Below, piece after piece: positions 33,785 through 53,846 of a stretch of DNA of 64,000 nucleotides. Both the position numbers and the translations under genes were made by a program. Position 1 is the first letter of the stretch, and each line of letters begins with the position of its first letter. The notes beneath the pieces were generated by a model. The model was not told the DNA's origin. It worked only from the letters and a program-made list of their open reading frames with translations, and ran no database searches. The DNA comes from Heloderma charlesbogerti (lineage: Eukaryota > Chordata > Lepidosauria > Squamata > Helodermatidae), in assembly GCA_026122225.1 (NCBI GenBank), contig JANEZZ010001389.1, forward strand, positions 222,555 through 286,554, read 5' to 3'.

Positions 33785-34230
33785 ATGTTTGCCTTCACTC
33801 TCTGTGATACTTTAACCTGTAAAGGGCGACACGGCTTGGGACCGCAATACCTGACGGCGGGCCTCTCCCGCTCGGCCTCTAAGGTCCTCCTCCGAGTGCC
33901 TCCTCTGAGGGAAGCTCGGAAGGGAGTGAAGGAGAGGGCCTTCTCGGTGGTGGCCCCCCCAACTGTGGAACAAGCTCCCTGATGAGGCCCGCCTGGTGCC
34001 AACATTATTACCTTTTCGGCACCAGGTTAAGACCTCTCTCTTTTCCCAGGCGTTGGACAGCACATGATGAGTTTTAATCGGCCCTGGATGTGTCTTTCAT
34101 TATGACTGACAGTTCAAAGTTGGTTTTAGTTATATGGGGTTTATCTTTATGTAGATGGATTTTAAACTTTTTATATTGCATTTAATGTTTTAACTTCGGT
34201 AAACTGCCCAGACAGCTTTGGCCATGGGGT
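33785..34230 (+). mobile_element. L2-like LINE 3' end
   Basis: Broken frame with LGPQYLTAGLSRS, SKVLLRVPPLREARK and ERAFSVVAPPTVE, followed by LF-rich C terminus and a non-coding tail ending near AAACTGCCCAGACAGCTTTG. The same family occurs at 48876-49531 and at several other sites in the window. Confidence 0.78.
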
Positions 34231-34239
34231 GGTGTAGAC

Positions 34240-35099
34240 ATGCCTCCTCCTCATCATCATCATGGGCACTTTCCTGCCCCCGGCCTCAGTACTGCCACTG
34301 AAGCCTCCACATCTTCCAGCTAGTAGGAAAAAAAGCATCTTGCAGGCAAGCACCGGAGAATTGAACAGCTCAACCTCCTCCCATTTGGGGCTAGGGGCTG
34401 TGTTCCCCAGCAGGAAGCGGAGAGGATGAGGAGGTGCCAGCAACCGTCACCGTTTGCACTACACACATGCATTATCAGGGAAGACTCAAATTCGTCTTCA
34501 CGGTGGTTTATCTTTCCATTTCACGTCTTTAGCCGACAACCCCAGGACCTGGAAACTGGAACCTTAGTACATCTCCGTTCCGATAATTCTAGAATTCTTT
34601 AAATCTATCGCCCAAAGTACTAACCCTACGAATGCGGCAACTCTGCTTTTAGCCAAACTTGTTTCATTATGCAACATCACCTGGGAAGGTGGAGCGCACA
34701 AAGAACCTCCACCGGACAGAAGAAATGTTCACCAAGTGCATATGTTCCAAGTGGTAGGAAAGTAGTAAAGCAGGCAAAGAATTAAGGCACAGGGAGAATA
34801 ACAGGAAGCTTATGCAAGACAGCTGACTAGGAATCTTCAGCAAGTAGTGACAGGATTCAGTAAAGGCACAAAACATACATTATAGGGTACAAGAGATTAC
34901 ACATCCCAACTCAAGAAATGTGGGCCCTTGTTTGTGGAGACCGTGTAATTGAAATCAAGGTCCATCAGCATTTGCTAAGGATTACATTAAAGTCTGAGTT
35001 TCTCACGCATTAATGTAGTTGACACTTGCAGACACCCTTTTCACACCTCCGTTATTCATTGACGAAGGGAGGGGAGGGGGTCTCTCCAATGGTAATTAT
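34240..35099. other. 3' flank of the zinc-finger gene
   Basis: Downstream of the zinc-finger stop codon on the minus strand. I see no second gene; the proximal part is presumably 3' untranslated sequence, but no strong poly(A) signal was pinned down. Confidence 0.4.
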
Positions 35100-44711
<9,612 letters not shown>

Positions 44712-44899
44712 TTCGGAAGAGCCGCGCAAAGAGGCCCCGGCTTTGGCACACACAGCCGGTGAGCCTTTCTGGGCCACGGGACGAGCGATCTGTTCGCCCA
44801 GCAGGCCAGCGGATGCTTTTTTCGCAGCCGACCTGGATCCTTTCCGGCTACCGAGGCAGACGTCTCCTGCGGGAAGAAAAAAGGAAATGAAACAACTCC

Positions 44900-46146
44900 C
44901 GGGGATTAGAAAGAGCCGCAGGTCGACGCGCGGACGGCGGGAGCCTTTGCTCGGGAACATGCCCCGGTCGCGGCTGTCGGCCCATCCGTGAAATCTCCGA
45001 AGACCCATCCAGGGGAATCGCCCCAGCGCGCGCGGCTCAAAAGCGCCCCGGCGGCGCGAAGGCATTCGCGCTTCACCGCGGCCCCCCGCACGCTGGCGCC
45101 TCCCCGCCCAGGCGCGCCGCAAGTCCCATCATCCCCAGCCAGCGGGGCCCCCCGCCCCTGAGCCTCGCCGCCACCGGCCCCGCTCCCCGCCCCGCTCGCC
45201 CACACCTTCTCCGAGGTCCCCCTCCCTCTCCCCGCCCCATGCCACTTCCCAAAGAGACGGGCCGGGGGGCGCCGGAAAGGGGGCGCCGTCCGCGGCGGCT
45301 CTGCCTTAGCCCCTCGCAGCAGCAGCAGCAGCAGCAGCTTCCCCCCCCCCCAAAAAAAGGGAGGCTGGCTCCCGAAGGCCGGCTGGGGGATGATGGGAGG
45401 TGTGGTCCGGGGCCTCCGGAGGGCACCCGGCTGGGGGAAGCGCCCCGAGAGCCTCAGCCTGCCCGCCCCTACCCCAGCCCCGGGCGCGATCCTGCGCAAG
45501 CTTAGGCGGAGCGCGCGCGCGAGAGAGAGAGAGGGGGGGGGAAGTCCTACAACTCCCAGCAACCCCCAGCCAGCCGCGGCCGCGGCTGGCTGGGGGTTGC
45601 TGGGAGTTGTAGGACTTCCCCCCCCCTCTCTCTCTCTCTCTCGCGCGCGCTCCGCCTAAGCTTGCGCAGGATCGCGCGCGGCGCGTTGCCTCGCCGCGAA
45701 GAAGGCGGCGCACATATCGCGGGGCCGGCTGGGGCACGCCGGGAGTTGTAGGGCTGCGCCCCCCCCCCGCCGCGGCACGCCTGGGGTCGGCCCTGCGGGG
45801 GAGACGCCGCTGGCTTCGGGGGCCGGGAGAGGGGCGGCGAGCGAGCAGGCCGGCGGAGCCGCTTGCTTGGGCGGGGGGGGGGGGCGGGGGCGTCCCGCCT
45901 CGAGAGGGTTAAAGGGAGCGAGCCCGGCTGCCTAGAGAGGCCGCCGAGGAGGCGCCGCCTCCCCCCCCCCGTGGGAACGGAGCGCCGGGTTTTCCCACGG
46001 CCCTGGCGGGCGCCGCGGGCCGCTCCTTCGCCCCGCCGTGGGGCCGGCGCGCGCGTCCCCGCGGCGCCCGCCTGGGCCGGACTCGTGCCCCGTCAACGCG
46101 GGGGCGCTGAGAGTGGGTTCGAGGCAGTTCGCGCCACGGTGAAGGA
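44900..46146. promoter_or_regulatory. CpG island, probable promoter of the zinc-finger gene
   Basis: Very GC- and CpG-rich DNA directly upstream of the SCAN exon, with several CTACAACTCCCAGC-type motifs (45547-45561, 45598-45612 reversed, 45740-45751 reversed), which match the known ZNF143/THAP11 promoter element. The non-coding first exon of the zinc-finger gene is expected here but its exact donor was not identified. Long open frames in this interval reflect base composition. Confidence 0.7.
45484..45677. repeat. Near-perfect 194-bp palindrome in the CpG island
   Basis: The arms meet at CCGCGG/CCGCGG (centre 45579/45580). Each arm reads outward through CTGGCTGGGGGTTGCTGGG, AGTTGTAGGACTTCC, a G or C run, a (GA)n run, a (GC)n run and CTCCGCCTAAGCTTGCGCAG to GATCGCGC. 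The arms differ only in the lengths of the (GC)n and (GA)n tracts. Each arm has one ZNF143/THAP11-like motif facing the other. Confidence 0.93.
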
Positions 46147-47165
46147 GGAGGGGAGATGGGGGGGAGAGTCTGGGAGGGGGGAGATGGGGGAGAGTCTGGG
46201 GGGGAGAGTCTGGGAGGGGGGAGATGGGGAGAGAGTCTGGGAGGGGGGAGATGGGGGACGTCTGGGGGGGAGAGTCTGGGAGGGGGGAGATGGGGGGACG
46301 TCTGGGAGGGGGGAGATGGGGAGAGAGTCTGGGAGGGGGGAGATGGGGAGAGAGTCTGGGAGGGGGGCGATGGGGGGACTTCTGGGGGGGAGAGTCTGGG
46401 AGGGGGGAGATGGGGGGACGTCTGGGGGGGAGAGTTTGGGAGGGGGGAGATGGGGGGAGAGTCTGGGAGGGGGGAGATGGGGGGACGTCTGGGGGGAGGA
46501 GATGGGGAGAGAGTCTGGGAGGGGGGAGATGGGGAGAGAGTCTGGGAGGGGGGAGATGGGGAGAGAGTCTGGGAGGGGGGAGATGGGGAGAGAGTCTGGG
46601 AGGGGGGAGATGGGGGGACTTCTGGGGGGGAGAGTCTGGGAGGGGGGAGATGGGGGGACGTCTGGGGGGGAGAGTTTGGGAGGGGGGAGATGGGGGGAGA
46701 GTCTGGGAGGGGGGAGATGGGGGGACGTCTGGGGGGGAGAGTCTGGGAGGGGGGAGATGGGGGGAGAGTCTGGGAGGGGGGAGATGGGGAGAGAGTCTGG
46801 GAGGGGGGAGATGGGGGGACGTCTGGGAGGGGGGAGATGGGGGGACGTCTGGGGGGGAGAGTCTGGGAGGGGGGAGATGGGGGGACTTCTGGGAGGGAGA
46901 GTCTGGGAGGGGGGAGATGGGGAGAGAGTCTGGGAGGGGGGAGATGGGGGGACAGCTGGGGGGGAGAGTCTGGGAGGGGGGAGATGGGGGGACGTCTGGG
47001 GGGGAGAGTCTGGGAGGGGGGAGATGGGGGGACGTCTTGGAGGGGGGAGATGGGGGAGAGTCTGGGAGGGAGAGTCTGGGAGGGGGGAGATGGGGGGAGA
47101 GCCTGGGAGGGGCGAGATGGGGGGACATCTGGGCGGGAGAGTCTGGGAGGGGGGAGATGGGGGAG
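46147..47165. repeat. G-rich minisatellite with higher-order structure
   Basis: Tandem units such as GAGAGTCTGGGAGGGGGGAG plus ATGGGG, alternating with GGACGTCTGG variants, about 26-34 bp each. The block 46321-46494 is repeated at 46561-46734 with one visible difference, an exact 240-bp offset. G-runs of 4-8 on one strand make G-quadruplexes likely. Long frames in both directions are artefacts of the repeat. Confidence 0.96.
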
Positions 47166-47439
47166 TGGGAGTTCTGGGAGAAGGGGAGACATGTGGGAAG
47201 AGGGGGGAGGCACAGTTGCTGTGGGTGCAGGGAGGGCTGGCTGGGGGGGGACGGGGAGAAGATGCTAGCAATGCTTCACCATCTGAAACCGTTGAAGGTT
47301 TGGGTCCGTGTCACAACAAACAGTGGTGCTGCTTGGTCATTTGAGATCCTGGATGCAATGGTTTTAACAGGGGTGGGGGGTCATCGGAATAATGATGGCT
47401 TAAGTGACAGGACGCCTTATCCCTGCTGAACCTCAGGGG

Positions 47440-47645
47440 AAACTTCCTGACTGTTAGAGCAATATGAGGATGGAACCGATGACCCAGGGAGGCGGGGGGC
47501 TCTCCCACGCTGGAGGCACTCAAGACGAGGCTGGACAGCCACTTGTCAGGGATGCTCTGACTTGGATTCCTGCACTGAGCAGGGGGTTGGATGTGATGGC
47601 CTTGTAGGCCCCTTCCAACCCTACTATTCTATGATTCTATGACCA
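47440..47645 (+). mobile_element. CR1 LINE 3' end
   Basis: GGAAACTTCCTGACTGTTAG, GGATGCTCTGACTTGGATTC and the tail CTACTATTCTATGATTCTAT. Confidence 0.92.
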
Positions 47646-47649
47646 ATTT

Positions 47650-48165
47650 TTGCCTCCGTGTGCATCACTTTACATTTGCTCTCATCAAACCTCACTTGTC
47701 ATTTTGATGCCCATTCTGTCATTGCCTTTTTGTTTTAGCCCCGCAAAATAATTTGGTGTCATCAGCAAACTTGACCACTTCACTGCTCAGAATCCCAGAC
47801 TATTTATGAACAATTTTAAAAGCAGTGGTCCTAAAACAGATCTTTGTGGGACCTCACTGTTTAAATCCGTCCATACACACACTAGGTTGACATTTGCATT
47901 GAGCTGTCCACCACAACCCCAAAATCTCTTTCTTGGTCAGCCACTGCTAGCTCAGATCCCATCAGCTTATACTTGAAGTTGGGATTTTTTGCCCCAACAT
48001 GCATCACTTTACTCTTGTTTACATTGAACTGCATTTGCCACCTAGATGCCCATTCTTTCAGTCTGGAGAGATCCTTTTGGAGCTCCTCGCGATCCCTTTT
48101 TGTTTTAACCACCCTAAATAATTTGGTGCCAGAAAAGTGCAGAAAAGGGAAAATAAAATGATTAA
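47650..48165 (-). mobile_element. CR1/L3-like LINE fragment
   Basis: Minus-strand coding remnant with [39 protein letters not shown] and DFGVVVDSSMQMST, plus a second overlapping piece (47650-47880) covering the FADDTK region. Same family as 14590-17272. Confidence 0.85.
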
Positions 48166-48289
48166 GTGGGGACATTATATGTTCATCTATAAGCATTTTG
48201 ACTGCCAGCCAATTGTTCAAGGCACAAGGACCCATCCCTCTGAGTAATCCATGCCAGAGTAGAGAAGCCCAGTGGGGTATTTATGCAAT

Positions 48290-49620
48290 CATATTTTCTC
48301 CAGCTGTGCACATGCTGTAAGGAGAGTTCCAGATGTGGCAGTGATGCTCTTTCTCCTTATGATAATCAAAACCATGGTGATTTCTTTTCCTCCCCCAAAC
48401 TCAAGAGATGTTTCCAAGGATTTACCTTTGACATAAACACGAGAATCAGGAGCAACATGACGTGACGTCTCGCATGTGAGCCTGAAAGGATGGGCACATA
48501 AATATCTCCTTTACCACTGAATTTGGAAGGAGGTTTAGGGCAGGTGAGGAGGACTGTGTAGGTGTGAGTTTTACATCCTATCATCCCCTTTAGATGTGAA
48601 GCCTTGGCTGGCTGGACCCCATCTGTACTGGGAATGCCACAGAAGCCTTGGTCTTGCAAGGGGGCTTTGGTTTCCTCTAGGTTTTTCTTCAAATTATTTG
48701 GGAGGTGTGGAGGCTGCATGAGGTGCACCCAGAATGTCTCCGCTCTTCCTCCTGATGCTTCTCCCAAAGATATCCTGTGGGATGCTCAAGGCCAAATGCC
48801 CCTTGACTTTGAAAGGGGGCACAATAGACCCATTGAATCATTACAGGCCAGGGGACCACCTCATTAGTGGGGCTGCCTTTGAAGACGGTTCAGAAGTTGC
48901 AGCTCGTGAAAAATGCGGTGGCCAGATTGATAACAAGGACCAGAAGGTCTGAACATAGACCGATTCTGGCCCGCCTGCACTGGCTGCCTGTATGTTTCGG
49001 AGCCTGATTCAAGGTGCTGCTTTTAACCTATAAAGCCTTACACAGCTTGGGACCACAATACCTGACGAAGTGCCTCTCCCGACAAGAACCTACCCGTACA
49101 CTACGCTCAACATCTAAGGCCCTCCTCCGACTGCCTACTCCGAGGGAAGCGCGGAAGACGGCGACAAGGGAGAGGGCCTTCTCGGTGGTGGCCCCCCCAA
49201 ATGTGGAATGATCTCCCGATGAGGCCCGCCTGGCACCAACATTGTTATGTTTTCGGCGCCAGGTTACAACCTTTCTCTTCTGCCAGGCATTTGGCAGCAT
49301 ATGATAAGTTTAACTGATCCTGGAATGGCATATGGTTATGGTCTTCTGCTTCGAGATTGCTTGTTGAAGTTGTTTTAGATATATGTTCTTGTTCTGTTGA
49401 TGTGTTTTTTATGGAATTGGCTTTTAAAATCTGTATATTGTATTTTTAAATGTTTTAAATCTTTGTAAACCGCCCAGAGAGCTTAAGCTATTGGGCGGTA
49501 TGGAAATGTAATAAATCAGTAAATAAATAAAATTAGCAGGGTTGTCTCTGCAACAGTGCCATTTTTTCAAACCCAGGCTTTTTCAACATGCTCCCCCCCC
49601 CCCCAGCAGTCTTCTTTCCT
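48290..49620 (+). pseudogene. V2R 5' leader and exon 1, split by an L2-like insertion
   Basis: The part 48290-48730 aligns with the leader of the intact V2R gene (22380-21920 reversed). The ATG at 48743 starts MSPLFLLMLLPKISCGMLKA, then KCPLTLKGG and NHYRPGDHLISGA, matching intact exon 1. The exon is interrupted at 48876; similarity resumes at 49532 with ISRVVSATVPFFQ (intact [13 protein letters not shown]). Direct repeats ATTAGTGGGGCTG (48863-48875) and ATTAGCAGGGTTG (49532-49544) bound the insert. No further V2R exons follow in the window, so this is a broken gene in the opposite orientation to the intact one. Confidence 0.88.
48876..49531 (+). mobile_element. L2-like LINE 3' end inserted in the V2R exon-1 pseudogene
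   Basis: Frame remnants with ILARLHWLPVCFG-type, LLLTYKALHSLGPQYLTKCL, SKALLRLPTPREARKTATRE and RAFSVVAPPNVE, then the tail CGCCCAGAGAGCTTAAGCTA, TTGGGCGGTATGGAAATG and (TAAA)n. The direct repeats at both ends (10 of 13 identical) are consistent with target-primed insertion. Confidence 0.85.
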
Positions 49621-49763
49621 GGCAAGTCATTATGCGGTGATGGACTCACTGCTACTTCATTCACTGCTGGTTTCATGAACTCCAATTGTCCCTGAATTAC
49701 CAGGGACTTGTCCTGTTATGCAGGGTCTGTCCCAGGCAAATAGCTTGACCTGTGTTGCCTTTG

Positions 49764-50032
49764 CAGGGAGACTTCGGGCAGACAGCAAGAGTAAAGCTCC
49801 ATGCGTTGCACAGCCTGCCTAACAACGTAGCTGGCTATGTTTGTGCTGCAACTATTCTGCAGCAAAGTGGAAACAAATCCACTGTGCAACTTGGCATCAG
49901 TTCGCACATTCCTACGTTTCCACTGAAGGAAAAGGTTATGTTTCGGTTGGTTGACGTGCTGGTGCAGCCAGCGGTCGTCAGGCTGTTGCAGAGCAAGCAA
50001 ATGCAGCTCAAAGCCGGCAAGGGAGAACAATC
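49764..50032 (+). other. Exon-like open frame of unknown origin
   Basis: A good acceptor (TGTGTTGCCTTTGCAG, ending at 49767) is followed by an open frame: GDFGQTARVKLHALHSLPNN, VAGYVCAATILQQSGNKS, IPTFPLKEKVMFRLVDVLV, LLQSKQMQLKAGKGEQ. It runs into the next CR1 element at about 50033, with no donor seen. I do not recognise the protein. It might be a truncated exon of a host gene, a processed remnant or chance. Confidence 0.3.
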
Positions 50033-51035
50033 AGCAAAGGGATCTTCTCAAACTAGGGAGAGGTAACGAGTGGGGTACTGCAGGGCTCAGTCCTGGGCCC
50101 AGTGCTCTTCCACATTTTTAATAATGACTTGGAGGAGGAGGTGCAGGGAATGCTGATCAAATTTGCACATGACACAAAATTAGGCAGGATAGCTAATACT
50201 TCGGAAGACAGAAACAGAATTCAAAGTGATCTTGGTAGGCTCTGGGCAGAAAACAACAGAATGACATTTAATAGGGATCAATGCCAAGTTCTGCACCTAA
50301 GAAAAACCAAAGGCACAGTGACAAGATGGGGGATATCTGGCTCAACAATAACTGGCTCAACACTACAAGCGAGAAGGAGCTTGGAATTGTTGTCGATCGC
50401 AAGCTGAATATGAGCCAACCATGTGATGTGGCTGCAAAAAAGGCCAATGCTCTTTTGGGGTGCATTAATAGAAGCATTGCTTCCAAATCCCAGGAAGTAC
50501 TAGTCCTCCTCTACTCAGCCCTGGTTAGGCCTCGTCTGGAGTACCGTGTCCAGTTCTGGGCACCACACCTTAAGAAGGATGCAGTCAAGCTGGAGAGGGT
50601 TCAGAGGAGGGCAATGAAGATGATCAGGGAACTGGAAACAAAGCCCTCTGAGGAGAGACTGAAAGAACTGGGCATGTTTAGCCTTGTGAAGAGAAAACTG
50701 AGGAGAGATAGGATAGCGCTCTTCAAGGACTTGAACTTGTCACAGAGAAGAAGGCCAGGATTTCTTCCCAATTCTCCCAGAGTGCAGGACACAGAATAAT
50801 GGGCTCAAGTGACAGGAAGCCAGATTCCGGCTGAACATCAGGAAAAGCTTCCTGACCGTTAGAGCAATACGACAATGGAACCAATTCCCCAGGGAGGTGG
50901 TGGGCTCTCCCACACTGGAGGCCTTCAAGACGAGGCTGGACAGCCACCTGTCAGGGATGCTCTGACTTGGATTCCTGCATTGAGCAGGGGGTTGGACTCG
51001 ATGGCCTTGTAGGCCCCTTCCAACCCTACTATGAT
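50033..51035 (+). mobile_element. CR1 LINE, 3' third
   Basis: Starts in the reverse transcriptase (VLQGSVLGPVLFHIFNNDLE-like), continues EDRNRIQSDLGRLWAENN, EKELGIVVDRKLNMSQPCDV, ALVRPRLEYRVQFWAPH and FSLVKRKLRRDRIALFKDLN, and ends with the CR1 3' end (GATTCCTGCATTGAGCAGGG, CCAACCCTACTATGATTATT). At least two frame breaks. Confidence 0.93.
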
Positions 51036-51899
51036 TATTATGGGAGGGGAGGCTGGATGGGAAGGCTGTGAGCCTTGGTGGGAGAACTAGGAGTTGGGGA
51101 TAAGGGTTAGAAGTATTTTAACTATTAAAAATGAGGATTTGTGATTTTAGCTCCTATGTTTGCATGTGAACTGCTGTGGCTTGCCTGTGTGTGTGTGTGT
51201 GTATGTTTGGGGGGGGGGGTAGAAGTTTCTATGGCTTCACTTGACCTGCAGACTGTGCTAAGTAAACCTCAGCAGATGGCCCAATGCTGATTCCCAAAGC
51301 TCCTCTGTTCCTCCTCCTCCTCGTCAGTGCAGCCTCTTTGCTTCGCTCTTTTTCACACGGAGGTTTTATCCTGCAATTGGGATTTCAGGGACGTTTGCAG
51401 GCCTTTTACATGATGTCATGAACCTCCAGGGCATCTCTCGCACTGAATGACCTGTATTGTCAGGGGTGTTTCTGAGCACGGGAAGTGGGAGAGTAGTTCA
51501 GATTCTGAAGGAGAACCGCCAGAGATGGGAGAGGTGTTTTCCCAGGCTAGTCCCAACATGACTAGGCAGGCTCCTTGGGTTTCAAAGGTCCAGCTGGCGG
51601 AGGATGAGGGTCCCTCTTCACCCCACCCCCCATGAGAGACAGCGAACAGGGGGAGGTGGGGTTTGGGGAGTCTGACTTAATAGAGAGCAAAGAGAGAGAA
51701 GGCAGGGGCAGAACTTAGACGGTCTACATTATTATACTGAGACCTGATCTGAATGCGAAGGAGCATCTAACTACAAAAACTAAAGATGGAATCTGATTCT
51801 TATGGAACTGTTTTTCAGAGTTTTTTTGCTCCATCCCTACATGGGTATTTCACATCATATATGATAGTTCTTTTTTTCTTTTCTTTTTTTAAGGCTGTC
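51036..51899. other. Unassigned interval
   Basis: A (GT)n stretch near 51186-51203 and a segment at 51340-51450 that parallels 19170-19290 (TTTGCAGGCCTTTTACATGA), so a dispersed repeat. No gene recognised. Confidence 0.35.
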
Positions 51900-52130
51900 T
51901 ACGTCTAGTATGTTGCCCTTCTGCTGGCAGGCAAAGACCACTTTTTATTTAAGAAGGCCATTGGCCTGTAAATGAGTCGATTGGATTGGGAGCAGTGTTT
52001 TATTGGTTATTTGCTATTATGTAATTGCTATGTTTTTTGTTGTATTTTTACGTATTTTGTTGGTTTAATCAATTTTAATTATGCCTCTAAGCGGGGTACA
52101 AATCAAATCAATGGAAATTATTTTTTCAAA
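51900..52130 (+). repeat. L2-like LINE 3' tail
   Basis: The frame remnant LLLAGKDHFLFKKAIGL is followed by an AT-rich tail with CCTCTAAGCGGGGTACAAAT and AATCAAT. Confidence 0.55.
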
Positions 52131-52139
52131 ACAAGAGCT

Positions 52140-52585
52140 TTCACAAGACACTTACAGGTAAGGATGTACGTTTTTTGTAAAATCCATTCTGTCTGGGTTT
52201 CGCGGATAGTCAGGTGCCCTTTTGTTCCATAGTCCCCACATTGATGGAATCAGATGTTTTTCCAGTTTCCAAAATTTGTGCGAATTCGCACTTGCCATAA
52301 ATTTGACAAATTCCTCCCCCATGTGCAGCCCCCCCCCCCAATTGTGCATTGTCATGATTTAGCCTATGGGGGAAATGCACATTTTCAGCTGGTGTGTGTT
52401 TGTTGTTTTTTATATCTTTTTCTCTGACTAAATTTGCATAAAATTCCAGAAAGTTAAAAAAAAAACAAAACATCCATGCGAGTCGGGAAAAGCCAGTCTG
52501 CTATGGAATCCATGGGTTGGAGTCATGGAAATCCAAATTCATTTGATTCCATTGCAGATTTCTCCAACATCCGTACTTCATAGCA
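52140..52585. other. Unassigned interval
   Basis: Contains GGATGTACGTTTTTTGTAAA and poly-C and poly-A runs; possibly another decayed DNA transposon, but no ends could be defined. Confidence 0.25.
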
Positions 52586-52589
52586 TAAA

Positions 52590-52685
52590 AATAATACAAT
52601 GCAACCATTGTGTGAACAGAATGCTGGACTGGATGGACCCTTGCTCTGATCCAGCAGGGCCAGGGCTCTGCTTATGTTCTTAGGT
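52590..52685 (+). repeat. CR1/L3-like LINE 3' end
   Basis: Contains TGTGAACAGAATGCTGGACT, GATCCAGCAGGGCCAGGGC and CTTATGTTCTTA. Confidence 0.8.
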
Positions 52686-52879
52686 GGGCAGGATATTGGC
52701 CTTCTTAATAAAGAAAGAAGCGCTGTGCCCATAGTTAAATAATGACCTTTCTGGCCCTTGCTTTGCCCATTGAGTCCTTAGGAGTTTCAATGCACCCCAC
52801 CTTCATGAATGGGTGACTGAACCCATGAAAAGGTATCTTTCATAGTTCTGTCTTCAGGATGGCCTTCATCAGTTGTATC

Positions 52880-52972
52880 TAGGGATATACGAAACCACTT
52901 ACCTGTTTCGTAAGTGCCATCCGTGGGGGGGGGAGTCGCTCCATCCCTCCCCCCAGAATCCTCCCCCGGCAA
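52880..52972 (-). mobile_element. Palindrome-rich hAT family, terminal fragment (copy 6)
   Basis: The segment starts TAGGGATATACGAAACC, then CACTTACCTGTTTCG (the reversed GTAAGTG end) and the poly-G/C block seen in copy 4. It breaks off near 52972 where an L2-like sequence begins. About 90 bp remain and no second end is present. Confidence 0.75.
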
Positions 52973-53095
52973 CACCAGGTCAACATCCCCCAACCTCCTC
53001 TTGTCTCCCACTAAAAGTACCTTGGTCTTGTCAGGGTTCAGCTTCAGCTTATTCCTAGAACAATGTGCCACCACAGAAATGGTAAGGTTATGACA
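52972..53095 (-). repeat. L2-like LINE reverse-transcriptase fragment
   Basis: Minus-strand frame with HCSRNKLKLNPDKTKVLLVG and DKRRLGDVDLV, a conserved L2-type stretch. Confidence 0.75.
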
Positions 53096-53269
53096 TTTCT
53101 GGTATTGACACACACAGTTTTTAAATAGAGGACTCTGGGTTTGGGTGTGTCTTTTTTATCTTTTACTTTAATATCTTAAGCAGTATTTACATGAGTCACA
53201 GTTGATATCTGAGCGTACAAAATACATCGTGGTTGCAAGCATAACACATTTCCAAAACCTGTTTAGTTA

Positions 53270-53530
53270 AGAACATAAGAGCTCTGCTGGATCAGACCAA
53301 GGGTTCATCTAGTCCAGTGTTCTGTTCACACAGTGGCCAACCAGCTGTCGACCGGGAACCCACAAGCAGAACAGGAGCACAACAGCACCCTCCCGCCCAT
53401 GTTCCCCAGCAACTGGTGTACACCACTACCTCTGTTACTGGAAGTAGCACATAGCCATCAGGATTAGTAGCCGTGGATAGACTTTTCCTCCAGGAATTTT
53501 TCCAACCCCATTTTAAAGCCATTCAAATTG
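53270..53530 (-). repeat. CR1/L3-like LINE 3' end
   Basis: TAAGAACATAAGAGCTCTGC, CAGTGTTCTGTTCACACAGT, TGTTCCCCAGCAACTGGTGT and a MKWGWKNSWRKS-type coding remnant on the minus strand. Confidence 0.85.
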
Positions 53531-53689
53531 TGAGGACAGGTGGTATGTCCTGGTAAGGATGGATGGAATATCCTGAAATTCCCATGTTTTGCCTCACTCA
53601 GTCTGGATTAGCATATTCTTCAGCTTTCAGTGGAGGTGGAAGAGGAAGGGAACCTGAAGGTGCGCCTCCAACAACACCAGTGATGCCGC

Positions 53690-53846
53690 TCAATGAGATT
53701 GGCCTCGGTAGGCCTTCTGTCTGTCCCATCAGTCAGGACAGCTAGGCTGGTGAGGACTAGGGAGAGGGCCTTTTCTGTGGTAGCCCCTACTCTATGGAAT
53801 TCTCTCCCTAGTGACCTCTGCCATGCCCACTCCTTGATGAGCCTCT
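53690..53846 (+). repeat. L2-like LINE, left part, interrupted by BovB
   Basis: RAFSVVAPTLWNSLPSDLCH-like frame ending at the target duplication ATGAGCCTCT (53837-53846). The right part resumes at 57055. Confidence 0.7.

Noticed and set aside
44867..45122. Extension of the SCAN frame upstream to a Met at 45122
   Set aside because: A strong acceptor (TTTTTTCTTCCCGCAG) lies at 44867-44880, and the upstream frame is CpG-island sequence without domains.
45863..47429. Long Gly/Arg/Glu- or Pro/Ser-rich frames over the G-rich minisatellite
   Set aside because: Same reason: overlapping frames on both strands generated by a tandem repeat.
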